Origin: Herbidospora cretacea | GTDB taxonomy: Bacteria > Actinomycetota > Actinomycetes > Streptosporangiales > Streptosporangiaceae | Length of the DNA: 64,000 nt | NCBI RefSeq assembly: GCF_001570605.1 | Contig: NZ_BBXG01000020.1 | Span: forward strand, 1-64,000 | Reading direction: 5' to 3' | Shown: positions 25,085 to 31,767 of the stretch, in pieces | Numbering within the stretch: position 1 is the first letter of the stretch | How the letters are laid out: each line of letters opens with the position of its first letter | Notes under the pieces: model-generated | Told to the model about the DNA's origin: nothing | What the model saw: only the letters and a program-made list of their open reading frames with translations | Databases searched by the model: none | Translations under genes and position numbers: made by a program

Positions 25085-25489
25085 TCAGGACAAAGTCTTA
25101 TGGTGCGCAATTCGGTCTTTGCGCGGATATGCATAGACAACAGGAACCCGGGCGGGCACCCGCAACGGCATCGGCGTCCGCATCGCGGACCCCACCAGCC
25201 CGGCCCCGGCCAGCAGCGCCAGCCGCAGCCAGTCGGCCCGCGCGAACGTCAGCTCACCGAGGCCGTTGACCAGGAATCCCGTCATCAGGAACCATCCGAC
25301 CACCGCCGCCGCACCCGCCGCCACCGGCCGCCGCACGACCAGCCCGATCAGGGCCGACATCGCGGCCATCGCGGCGACCCGCTCGGACACCTGCGGCACG
25401 GCCATGGCCACCACGGCCACCGCGCCGACCGCCATCGCGGCACCGGCCGGAATGAGCATCTCCAGCGAACCAGCGCGCCGAGAAACCAT
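25085..25489 (-). CDS. Small four-span membrane protein, unrecognised
   Basis: A 134-residue protein with about four hydrophobic segments (AAMAVGAVAVVAMAVPQV, VAAMAAMSALIGLVV, AAAVVGWFLMTGFLVNGLG and LALLAGAGLVGSAM) and a short basic tail. An excellent ribosome site (AGGAGGAA) precedes ATG 25489. The arrangement is reminiscent of the DUF4118 membrane module of KdpD-like kinases without the kinase, but I cannot confirm this. Neighbours give no functional hint. Confidence 0.7.
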   Translation of the reverse strand: MVSRRAGSLEMLIPAGAAMAVGAVAVVAMAVPQVSERVAAMAAMSALIGLVVRRPVAAGAAAVVGWFLMTGFLVNGLGELTFARADWLRLALLAGAGLVGSAMRTPMPLRVPARVPVVYAYPRKDRIAHHKTLS

Positions 25490-25699
25490 TTCGAGTTCCT
25501 CCTCTCACCTCCATCCAACAAGCGCGCCGGCCGATGGCAAGCCATATTTATGCCGTTCCTACGCCGCCTTGACGCCGTGCCTACGCGTCAACGGGGCGTC
25601 AGCATTCTGCGGAGGGCCGTCAGATCGGCGTAGAGAAAGTCCCGCGGCCTTTTCCGCGCCCCTAACGTCGATGCCGTGAACGAGGAAGGGAATTCGACG

Positions 25700-25960
25700 A
25701 TGGACGTGCCGCTATTCGTGCCGGTCCGGAACTCCGGCTGCGCTGACGCCCTCCGGGTGTTCCGCACCCCCGACGGAGCCCGCACAGCGGTGGCCTTCAC
25801 CTCGCCGGTCCGGCTCGCTCTCGTGCTCGGCGCCGACCAGCGCTGGATCCGGCTCTGCGAACCGGCGCTCCGCGCCCTGCTCAGGGACATCGGTGTCACG
25901 GGCATCGTCCTCGACCCCCAGGCGACCGCCGCCCGACCGGCGCCGCACGCCGCCGCGTAG
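25700..25960 (+). CDS. SAV_915-family protein
   Basis: An 86-residue protein. The pattern VPLFVPVRNSGCADALRVFR, then TAVAFTSPVRLALVLGADQR and CEPALRALLRDIGVT matches the small actinomycete SAV_915 family, which has no known function. ATG 25700 is chosen over GTG 25676 because GAGGAAGGG lies 9 bases upstream. A hairpin terminator follows. Confidence 0.7.
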   Translation: MDVPLFVPVRNSGCADALRVFRTPDGARTAVAFTSPVRLALVLGADQRWIRLCEPALRALLRDIGVTGIVLDPQATAARPAPHAAA

Positions 25961-25973
25961 GCACACGAAAACG

Positions 25974-26007
25974 CGCCTCGGGGTGGCGCCGGAGCCACCC
26001 CGAGGCG
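25974..26007. terminator. Bidirectional terminator
   Basis: CGCCTCGGGGTGGC (25974-25987) and GCCACCCCGAGGCG (25994-26007) form a perfect 14-bp stem with a 6-base loop. It lies between the SAV_915-type gene and the convergent hydrolase gene and could serve both. Confidence 0.85.
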
Positions 26008-26026
26008 TACCAAAGATCTTGTTCGG

Positions 26027-26860
26027 CTACCGCTCCAGGAAGTCGAGCAGTTCCTTGTTGACCTCTTCCGCGTGGGTCCAGCCGATGTTGTGCGGGCCAC
26101 CCTCGATCGTGACGAAGGTCAGGTCCTTGATCAGGCCGGGCAGGCGGGCGGCGGTGCTGGCGTAGGGCAGGATGCGGTCCTGGTCGCCGTGGACCAGCAG
26201 GACCGGCACGTCGATCTTCGGCAGGTCGCCGCGGAAGTCCTCCAGCCAGGTGTCGACGCACTTGTAGGCCGAATAGGGGCTGCCGAGGCAGGCGGCCATG
26301 AAGCTGTTGTTCCAGGCCTCCTGGCTGATGCGGGTGCCCATGTACATGTCGACGTTGTTGAAGTCGTTCAGGAACTTGGTGAAGTAGGCGGGCCGGTCGT
26401 GCGCGACGGACTCCTTGATGCCGTCGAAGACCGACTTGTCGACGCCCTCGGGGTTGCCGGCCGTCTTGAGCAGGAACGGCGGGATGGCGGCCAGCAGGAC
26501 CGCCCGGCGGACCCGGTCGTTGCCGTAATTGCCCAGGTATCGCGTGACCTCGCCGGTGCCCATGGAGAAGCCGACCAGGTCGACCTCGGGGAGGTTGAGG
26601 TGGTCGAGCAGGATCTTGAGGTCGTGCGCGTAGGTGTCGTAGTCGTGGCCGCTGGTGGGCTGGCTCGACTTGCCCCAGCCGCGCCGGTCGTAGGTGATGA
26701 CCCGGAACCCGGCGTCGAGCAGGACCCGCTGCTGCTTCTCCCAGGACGCGCCGTTCAACGGGTAGCCGTGGATCAGGACGACCGGCCGTCCGGAGCCGTG
26801 GTCCTCGAAATGGATGTCGATCGTGTCGCTGTTCTCCCGGCCGACGGTGACCTTGCCCAT
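26027..26860 (-). CDS. Non-heme chloroperoxidase-type alpha/beta hydrolase
   Basis: A 277-residue hydrolase of the cofactor-free haloperoxidase/esterase group. VVLIHGYPLNGASWEKQQ is the oxyanion region, VDLVGFSMGTGEVTRYL holds the nucleophilic Ser, VLLVHGDQDRILPY holds the Asp, and IEGGPHNIGWTHAEEV holds the His. AGGGGGAACGAC precedes ATG 26860; the longer frame is rejected. The length matches the family. These proteins are usually esterases in vivo; halogenation is an in-vitro peracid side reaction. Confidence 0.92.
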   Translation of the reverse strand: MGKVTVGRENSDTIDIHFEDHGSGRPVVLIHGYPLNGASWEKQQRVLLDAGFRVITYDRRGWGKSSQPTSGHDYDTYAHDLKILLDHLNLPEVDLVGFSMGTGEVTRYLGNYGNDRVRRAVLLAAIPPFLLKTAGNPEGVDKSVFDGIKESVAHDRPAYFTKFLNDFNNVDMYMGTRISQEAWNNSFMAACLGSPYSAYKCVDTWLEDFRGDLPKIDVPVLLVHGDQDRILPYASTAARLPGLIKDLTFVTIEGGPHNIGWTHAEEVNKELLDFLER

Positions 26861-27005
26861 GTCGTTCCCCCTGACATCGATTGGCCCCGGCCACGCTAGC
26901 AATCCGACATTCAGCCGGTTTTACTGCCGAAACTCCCTTTCGTGGACGGACTGCGGCATGATCCCCGCCCGCATTCGCTTGACCTGGTTGGGGGAGACTT
27001 GTCTC

Positions 27006-27284
27006 ATGGCCAACGAACCGGTGGTGCTCGACGGCGGCGACCGTCGCTGCGTGCTGCTCCTCATCGAGCTGCGCGGGCTGGTCGACTCGCTCACGCCGGG
27101 GACGACCGTCCACCTGCGGGCCACCGACCCGGCGGCCCCCATCGACCTGCCGGCCTGGTGCCACCTGACCGGCCACACCTACCTGGGCGTCGTCGGCGAC
27201 CACGTCTACGGGGTCAGGGTCGCCGAGCGGGGCGCGGCCACTGAGCCCGACCGCCCCTGGCACGTGAAAGATTCATCGCGCTGA
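27006..27284 (+). CDS. TusA-like protein lacking the CPxP motif
   Basis: A 92-residue protein after GGGGAGA. Its layout follows TusA sulfur-transfer proteins: VVLDGGDRRCVLLLIELRGL aligns with the Cys-containing start, SLTPGTTVHLRATDPAAPID with the strand-turn, and DLPAWCHLTGHTYLGV with the second half. Cys15 is in the position of the active Cys, but the following Pro residues of CPxP are missing. The fold assignment is moderate. Sulfur transfer is possible but not supported by neighbours. Confidence 0.6.
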   Translation: MANEPVVLDGGDRRCVLLLIELRGLVDSLTPGTTVHLRATDPAAPIDLPAWCHLTGHTYLGVVGDHVYGVRVAERGAATEPDRPWHVKDSSR

Positions 27285-27341
27285 CCTGGGGTCATGCATC
27301 GTTCCATTGACCGTGTGGATCTCCCGCCGGACCATCCGCGC

Positions 27342-27743
27342 ATGAGGTTCCTGACCGCCCTCGCCGTCGCCGCCGCCCTCGTGCTCGGCACGTCCGCTCC
27401 CGCCCACGCGATGTCGTACTCCTGCGACGTCACCTACGACGCCACCAACTGGACCGGCGGCTTCGTCACATCCATCACCATCGAGAACACCGGGACGTCC
27501 ACCTTCAGCCCCTGGATCCTGCAGATCGTCTTCGCCGGGAACGAGACGATGAGCAGCGGGTGGACCGCCACCTGGACCCAGACTCCGCCGAGCCTCCAGG
27601 CCGTCAACCCGTCGTGGGCTCCGTCGATCGCCCCGGGGACCACCTCCGCGCCCATCGGCTTCGTGGCGACGCACACCGGGGCCTACGTGAACCCGACCGG
27701 CATCACGCTCAACGGCGTCCCCTGCACGGTCACCTACATCTGA
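27342..27743 (+). CDS. Secreted stand-alone CBM2 carbohydrate-binding protein
   Basis: A 133-residue exported protein. The signal peptide is FLTALAVAAALVLGTSAPAHA, and the rest is one CBM2-like domain. It has the terminal Cys pair (YSCDVTY and NGVPCTVTY), NWTGGFVTSITIENTGT, the surface Trp residues SGWTATW and VNPSWAPSIAPGTT, and PTGITLNGVPC. CBM2 domains bind cellulose or chitin and are normally attached to an enzyme; here none follows. ATG 27342 is preferred over ATG 27294 because it starts the signal peptide. Its end overlaps the convergent TetR gene by 14 bp. Confidence 0.8.
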   Translation: MRFLTALAVAAALVLGTSAPAHAMSYSCDVTYDATNWTGGFVTSITIENTGTSTFSPWILQIVFAGNETMSSGWTATWTQTPPSLQAVNPSWAPSIAPGTTSAPIGFVATHTGAYVNPTGITLNGVPCTVTYI

Positions 27744-28296
27744 GCGATTCCAGCAGTTCGGTGAGGGCTCGCCGGGTGTCGTCGAGGGCCGACGGCTCGG
27801 TGGCGAGCCACAGCGCGGCCTCGTTCATCGCGCCGGAGAGCAGGCGGGTGAGCGGGGCCGCCGGCCGTTCGGGGAGCAGGCCGAGGCGCATCAGGCCGGT
27901 GAGCGCCTCCTCCAGGTGGAAGGCCGAGGTCGCCTCGTCGAAGGCGCGCCACTCGGCCCAGCCGAGGACCGCCGGGCCGTCGACGAGCAGGATGCGCTGA
28001 AGCGCCGGGTCGGTGGTCGCGGTGAGGAAGGCCTGGCAGCCCGCGACGAAGGCGGCCCACGGATCGCCCTCGGCCGCCGCCACGACGCGGTCGGCGATCT
28101 CGCGGTGGACCGCCTCCAGCACCGCCCGGAACAGCGCCACCTTGCCGTCGAACTGGTGGTAGAGCGCGCCCTTGGTGACCCCGGCGGCGGCGGTGATCTC
28201 GCTCAGCCCCACGTCGGCGTAGCCGCGCGCGGCGAACAGCCGCCGGGCCTCGGCGATCAGGGCCAGGCGGGTGCGCTCTTTCTGTTCGGCTCGCAC
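27730..28296 (-). CDS. TetR-family transcriptional regulator
   Basis: A 188-residue TetR protein with ALIAEARRLFAARGYADVGL and VTKGALYHQFDGKVALFRAV. I choose GTG 28296 because GGGAG lies 7 bases before it. The ATG at 28317 is inside the palindromic operator (28315-28329) and would be a poor start. The gene is divergent from a VOC gene, and both promoters share the operator, so autoregulation and control of the VOC gene are likely. Confidence 0.9.
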   Translation of the reverse strand: MRAEQKERTRLALIAEARRLFAARGYADVGLSEITAAAGVTKGALYHQFDGKVALFRAVLEAVHREIADRVVAAAEGDPWAAFVAGCQAFLTATTDPALQRILLVDGPAVLGWAEWRAFDEATSAFHLEEALTGLMRLGLLPERPAAPLTRLLSGAMNEAALWLATEPSALDDTRRALTELLESLRCR

Positions 28297-28310
28297 GGGT
28301 GATCTCCCAA

Positions 28311-28340
28311 TTGACATACCGTCGGTATGCGAAATAGCGT
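28311..28340. promoter_or_regulatory. Promoter with embedded TetR operator
   Basis: CATACCG-T-CGGTATG (28315-28329) is a perfect 7+1+7 palindrome. It lies between TTGACA (28311-28316) and TAGCGT (28335-28340), spaced 18 bp, a good -35/-10 pair for the rightward VOC gene. A bound repressor would block both divergent genes. Confidence 0.8.
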
Positions 28341-28347
28341 ACCGGAC

Positions 28348-28746
28348 ATGAAGACGTCGAGTTTCTATCCCGTGATCGCCACTCCGGTCATCGCCGAGTC
28401 CCGCGACTTCTACGTGCGGAACTTCGGCTTCTCGATCGTTTTCGAGGCCGATTGGTACGTCAGCCTGAAGAACCCCAGCGGCTACGAACTGGCCCTGCTC
28501 GACCCGGCGCATCCGACGATCCCGGCCGGCTACCGCGAGCCGGCCCGCGGGGTGCTGCTCAACTTCGAGGTCGACGACGTCGACGCCGAATGGCGGCGGC
28601 TGGTCGTCGAGGGCGGCCTCGAACCCGCTCTGGACCTGCGCAGCGAGGAGTTCGGCCAGCGTCACTTCATCGTGGCGGCGCCCGAAGGCGTGTTGATCGA
28701 CGTCATCACCGAGATCCCGCCGACCGGGGAGTTCGCGGCCGGGTAG
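28348..28746 (+). CDS. VOC-family protein under TetR control
   Basis: A 132-residue glyoxalase-fold protein with [20 protein letters not shown] and the end [22 protein letters not shown] 28348 is preferred; ATG 28327 lies inside the operator. Its neighbour is a TetR repressor and the promoter carries the palindrome, so it probably responds to a small molecule and may bind or detoxify it. The substrate is unknown. Confidence 0.85.
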   Translation: MKTSSFYPVIATPVIAESRDFYVRNFGFSIVFEADWYVSLKNPSGYELALLDPAHPTIPAGYREPARGVLLNFEVDDVDAEWRRLVVEGGLEPALDLRSEEFGQRHFIVAAPEGVLIDVITEIPPTGEFAAG

Positions 28747-28838
28747 CGTGCGCCCACTCCCCGATCACCCTGACCATCTCCAGCAGTTCCCGTCGAAGCC
28801 CGGCGGCTCACCCGGACATCGGCTGGATAATCGGCCGA

Positions 28839-29414
28839 ATGACGACCATCGAGGCCGCCGTCGCCGACGTCGCCGGAATCAACGCGTTCTTCGCGCTCGG
28901 CGTGGGCGGCGGGCTCCCGCTCGTCGAGCACCTGAAGAGCGACGCGGTCATCGACGCGACCGCGAAGCGGCTGCTCACCCTCGACCGCAGGGTCGCCGCG
29001 TCCATCCTGTTCCAGGGGGTGCTGGCGCGGCTCTGGTCTCCGTACGTCGGCCTCCGGGCCACCCACGGCGTCTCGCTCGACCTGGCCGACGCGCGCTGGT
29101 CGGACGACGGGGTGAGCGTGCCGGAGCTGCGCGAGGGGCCGAGGTTCCCGCTCGGACCGCTGGTGGCGGCGCTGCCGTGGGTGTCGCCGCAGGTCCTCTA
29201 CGGCAACGCGGCCTCGGCGCTGGCCGGCGCGGTCGGCGCGGTCGCCCGGGCCCGGCCGGGGAGCGCGTCCCGGGCCGAGGCGCTGGGGCGGGAGCTGCTG
29301 GCCGAGGGTCCCCTCGCCGGCCGGCTCGACCGGCGGGGCGTCCGGCGGTCGTGCTGTCTCTACTACCGGGTGGGCGGCATCTGCGGCGACTGCGTCCTCA
29401 CCGCCGTGCGCTGA
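28839..29414 (+). CDS. FhuF-like (2Fe-2S) ferric-siderophore reductase
   Basis: A 191-residue protein of the FhuF group, which removes iron from ferric siderophores by reduction in the cytoplasm. The C-terminal Fe-S site is RRSCCLYYRVGGICGDC: Cys172, Cys173, Cys182 and Cys185, spacing CC-x8-C-x2-C, slightly shorter than the x10 of E. coli FhuF. The central part (ASILFQGVLARLWSPYVGL) also fits. ATG 28839 is used. It lies just upstream of a siderophore uptake operon, separated by one convergent gene. Confidence 0.85.
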   Translation: MTTIEAAVADVAGINAFFALGVGGGLPLVEHLKSDAVIDATAKRLLTLDRRVAASILFQGVLARLWSPYVGLRATHGVSLDLADARWSDDGVSVPELREGPRFPLGPLVAALPWVSPQVLYGNAASALAGAVGAVARARPGSASRAEALGRELLAEGPLAGRLDRRGVRRSCCLYYRVGGICGDCVLTAVR

Positions 29415-29418
29415 CGGG

Positions 29419-29802
29419 TCAGGCCTTGGTCCCCGACCACCGGCCGTCGGATTTGGCCTGGTCGACCTGGGCCTGCCCGGCGGGGCGCATCCGGCCCTCG
29501 TCGATGAGCCGCTGGGCCAGGTCGCTGTTGCGCGGCGACCACTTGGAGGTCTTCTTCCTGGGCTGGTAGCGCAGGATGTAGTAGTCGTCGTCGTAGCGGT
29601 ACATCTTCGAGTCGACCCAGCCGTAGCAGGCCGAGGTCTCCAGGGCCTCCTCGAAGGTGATCGTCGGGATGCCGCGCCCCTTCTTCGCGAACTTCAGCCA
29701 GAGGCCGGGTTCGTGGGCGTGGTTCTTCTCCAGCCAGTCGGCGAACGCCTCGGCGGAGGCGAACGGGATGATCAGGAATCCGTCGGACTCGTGGCGCTCC
29801 AT
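29419..29802 (-). CDS. YdeI/OmpD-associated family protein
   Basis: A 127-residue cytoplasmic protein with AFADWLEKNHAHEPGLWLKF, TFEEALETSACYGWVDSKMY, YILRYQPRKKTSKWSP and a C-terminal Arg/Lys helix, matching the YdeI/bacteriocin-protection-like family. The function is unclear in all bacteria; some members affect antimicrobial-peptide sensitivity. It is convergent with the FhuF-like gene and divergent from the iron-transport operon, so it may or may not share the iron box. Confidence 0.85.
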   Translation of the reverse strand: MERHESDGFLIIPFASAEAFADWLEKNHAHEPGLWLKFAKKGRGIPTITFEEALETSACYGWVDSKMYRYDDDYYILRYQPRKKTSKWSPRNSDLAQRLIDEGRMRPAGQAQVDQAKSDGRWSGTKA

Positions 29803-29895
29803 GGCGGGAAATCTGCCACCAGTGGTGGCGATCTAACGGGCGCGTGAGCAGATTCCCTGGGATGAAACCGATACGCCCGTCCTTTTTGCCCGAAC

Positions 29896-29926
29896 TTGAA
29901 CGTCAACAAAGGTTAGCCTAACCTAA
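29896..29926 (+). promoter_or_regulatory. Iron-box promoter of the siderophore uptake operon
   Basis: AAAGGTTAGCCTAACCTAA (29908-29926) matches the DmdR/IdeR iron-box consensus TTAGGTTAGCCTAACCTAA at 17 of 19 positions. TTGAAC (29896-29901) and TAACCT (29919-29924) with a 17-bp spacer form the promoter, so the repressor would cover the -10 box. Transcription would begin close to the GTG at 29932, suggesting a leaderless message. Confidence 0.85.
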
Positions 29927-29931
29927 GCCCC

Positions 29932-30738
29932 GTGACCGAAACCTCAGCGTTGCGCGGCTCCGGCCTGTCCCTCGCCTATCACGGCGCTCCCGTCGTCCGG
30001 GACGCCGGGATCGAGCTGCGGCCCGGCCGGGTGACCGCCCTCGTCGGCCCCAACGGCAGCGGCAAGTCGACCCTGCTGCGCGCGCTGGCCCGCCTCCACG
30101 AGCCGGTCTCCGGTTCGGTACGGCTCGGCGACGGCACCTCGGTCTTCGATCTCGCGCCCCGCGAGTTCGCCAGGAAGGTCACCCTGCTGTCCCAGTCACG
30201 CCCGACGCCTGCGGGGGTGATGGTGCGGGACGTGATCTCGTACGGCCGCCATCCCCACCGGGGGCGCTGGCGCGCCGACGACCCCGAGGGCGCGGCGGCG
30301 GTGGCGCGGGCCATGGACCTGACCGGGACCACCGCCATGGCCGACCGCCCGGCCGACGAGCTGTCCGGCGGCGAACTCCAGCGGGTCTGGCTGGCCACGT
30401 GCCTGGCCCAGGAGACCGGCGTGCTGCTGCTCGACGAGCCCACGACCTTCCTGGACCTGCGCTACCAGGTCGAACTCCTCGACCTGGTGCGCGACCTGGC
30501 CGACCACCACGACGTCGCCGTCGGCGTCGTGCTGCACGACCTCGACCAGGCCGCCGCCGTCGCCGACGAGATCGTGCTGCTGCACGGCGGCCGGATCAGG
30601 GCCGTCGGCTCCCCCGCCGGCGTCCTCACCGAGGCGAACCTGACCGAGGCCTACGGCATCCGCGTCGAGGTCACCGACGACGGCGCCGCGATCCGGACCC
30701 GCCCGGTCGGCCGTCACTCGCGCCGGATCAGCGTCTGA
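29932..30738 (+). CDS. Iron-siderophore ABC transporter, ATP-binding protein
   Basis: A 268-residue ATPase of the FecE/FepC type. Walker A is VGPNGSGKSTLLRAL, the Q-loop region VTLLSQSRPTPAGVMV, signature ELSGGELQRVWLATCLAQE, Walker B VLLLDEPTTFLDL, and H-loop VVLHDLDQAAAVAD. GTG 29932 has no ribosome site and lies 6 bases after the iron box, fitting a leaderless start. It is first in an operon with lipoprotein, permease and reductase genes and powers ferric-siderophore import. Iron repression is predicted from the promoter. Confidence 0.93.
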   Translation: MTETSALRGSGLSLAYHGAPVVRDAGIELRPGRVTALVGPNGSGKSTLLRALARLHEPVSGSVRLGDGTSVFDLAPREFARKVTLLSQSRPTPAGVMVRDVISYGRHPHRGRWRADDPEGAAAVARAMDLTGTTAMADRPADELSGGELQRVWLATCLAQETGVLLLDEPTTFLDLRYQVELLDLVRDLADHHDVAVGVVLHDLDQAAAVADEIVLLHGGRIRAVGSPAGVLTEANLTEAYGIRVEVTDDGAAIRTRPVGRHSRRISV

Positions 30739-30780
30739 GCGACCCGTCCCCCCGTTCCACCGTTTGAAGGACTGCCCTCC

Positions 30781-31767
30781 ATGAAGCCCCTGCGCACCGC
30801 GCTCCTCATCGCCGCCGTCCTGGGATTGGGCGCGTGCGGCACGACCGAGCCCGCCGCAGCCCCCGCTCCGGCCGCGCCCGCCGCGTCCGGCTCCGCCCAG
30901 CCGATCACCCTCACCGACTCGCTCGGCCGCGAGGTCACGCTGGCCAAGCCCGCCACCCGGGTCGTCGGCCTGGAGTGGGGCGAGATCGAGATGCTCGTCG
31001 GCCTCGGTGTGATGCCCGTCGGCGCGGCCGACGTGAAGGGCTACGCCACCTGGGTCACCGCCGCGCCGCTCGACCCGTCGGTCAAGGACGTCGGCACCCG
31101 GGGCGAGCCGAGCGTCGACGCGATCGCGGCGCTCCAGCCCGACCTGGTCGTCATGGAGGCCCCGGCCAACAGTCCGCTGGTGGCGCAGCTGGAGAAGTTC
31201 GTCCCGGTGCTGGTGCCCAAGGGCTCCTTCGCCACCGACAACCTCGGCCGCATGCGCGCCGACCTGAAGATGATCGCGACCGCCGTCGGCAAGCAGGCCG
31301 AGGCCGACAAGCTGCTGACCGACATGGACGCCAGGTTCGCCTCGGCGAAGTCGTCCCTGGAGGCCGCCGGTGCGGCGGGCAGCCCGTTCGCGATGGCCGA
31401 CGGCTGGTCGGAGGGCGGCAGCGTGTCGATCCGCCTGTTCGGCAAGGGCGCCCTGGTCGCCGAGACCGCCGAGGCCATCGGCCTGCGCAACGCCTGGGAG
31501 GGCGAGGTCGACCCCGACTGGGGCCTCGGCACCACCGACGTCGAGGGCCTGACCCCGCTCAAGGACGAGAACATCCGCTTCTTCTACAACGCCAGCGACG
31601 GCGCCGACGTCTTCGCCGACGACCTCAGGAACAACGCCATCTGGACGTCGCTGCCCTTCGTGAAGAAGGGCCGTCTCACCAAGCTCCCCGACGGCATCTG
31701 GACCTTCGGCGGCCCCCTCTCCCTGGGCCAGTACGCCGACGCGCTCGTGAAGGCCTACACGGCTTGA
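30781..31767 (+). CDS. Iron-siderophore ABC transporter substrate-binding lipoprotein
   Basis: A 328-residue lipoprotein. The lipobox LGLGAC gives Cys19 as the lipid site. An Ala/Pro linker follows, then a FepB/FhuD-type binding domain starting ITLTDSLGREVTLAKPATRV with VVGLEWGEIEMLVGLGVMPV and AALQPDLVVMEAPAN. It delivers ferric siderophore to the fused permease encoded next. Its stop overlaps the permease start (TTGA). The siderophore type (hydroxamate or other) is not readable. Confidence 0.93.
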   Translation: MKPLRTALLIAAVLGLGACGTTEPAAAPAPAAPAASGSAQPITLTDSLGREVTLAKPATRVVGLEWGEIEMLVGLGVMPVGAADVKGYATWVTAAPLDPSVKDVGTRGEPSVDAIAALQPDLVVMEAPANSPLVAQLEKFVPVLVPKGSFATDNLGRMRADLKMIATAVGKQAEADKLLTDMDARFASAKSSLEAAGAAGSPFAMADGWSEGGSVSIRLFGKGALVAETAEAIGLRNAWEGEVDPDWGLGTTDVEGLTPLKDENIRFFYNASDGADVFADDLRNNAIWTSLPFVKKGRLTKLPDGIWTFGGPLSLGQYADALVKAYTA

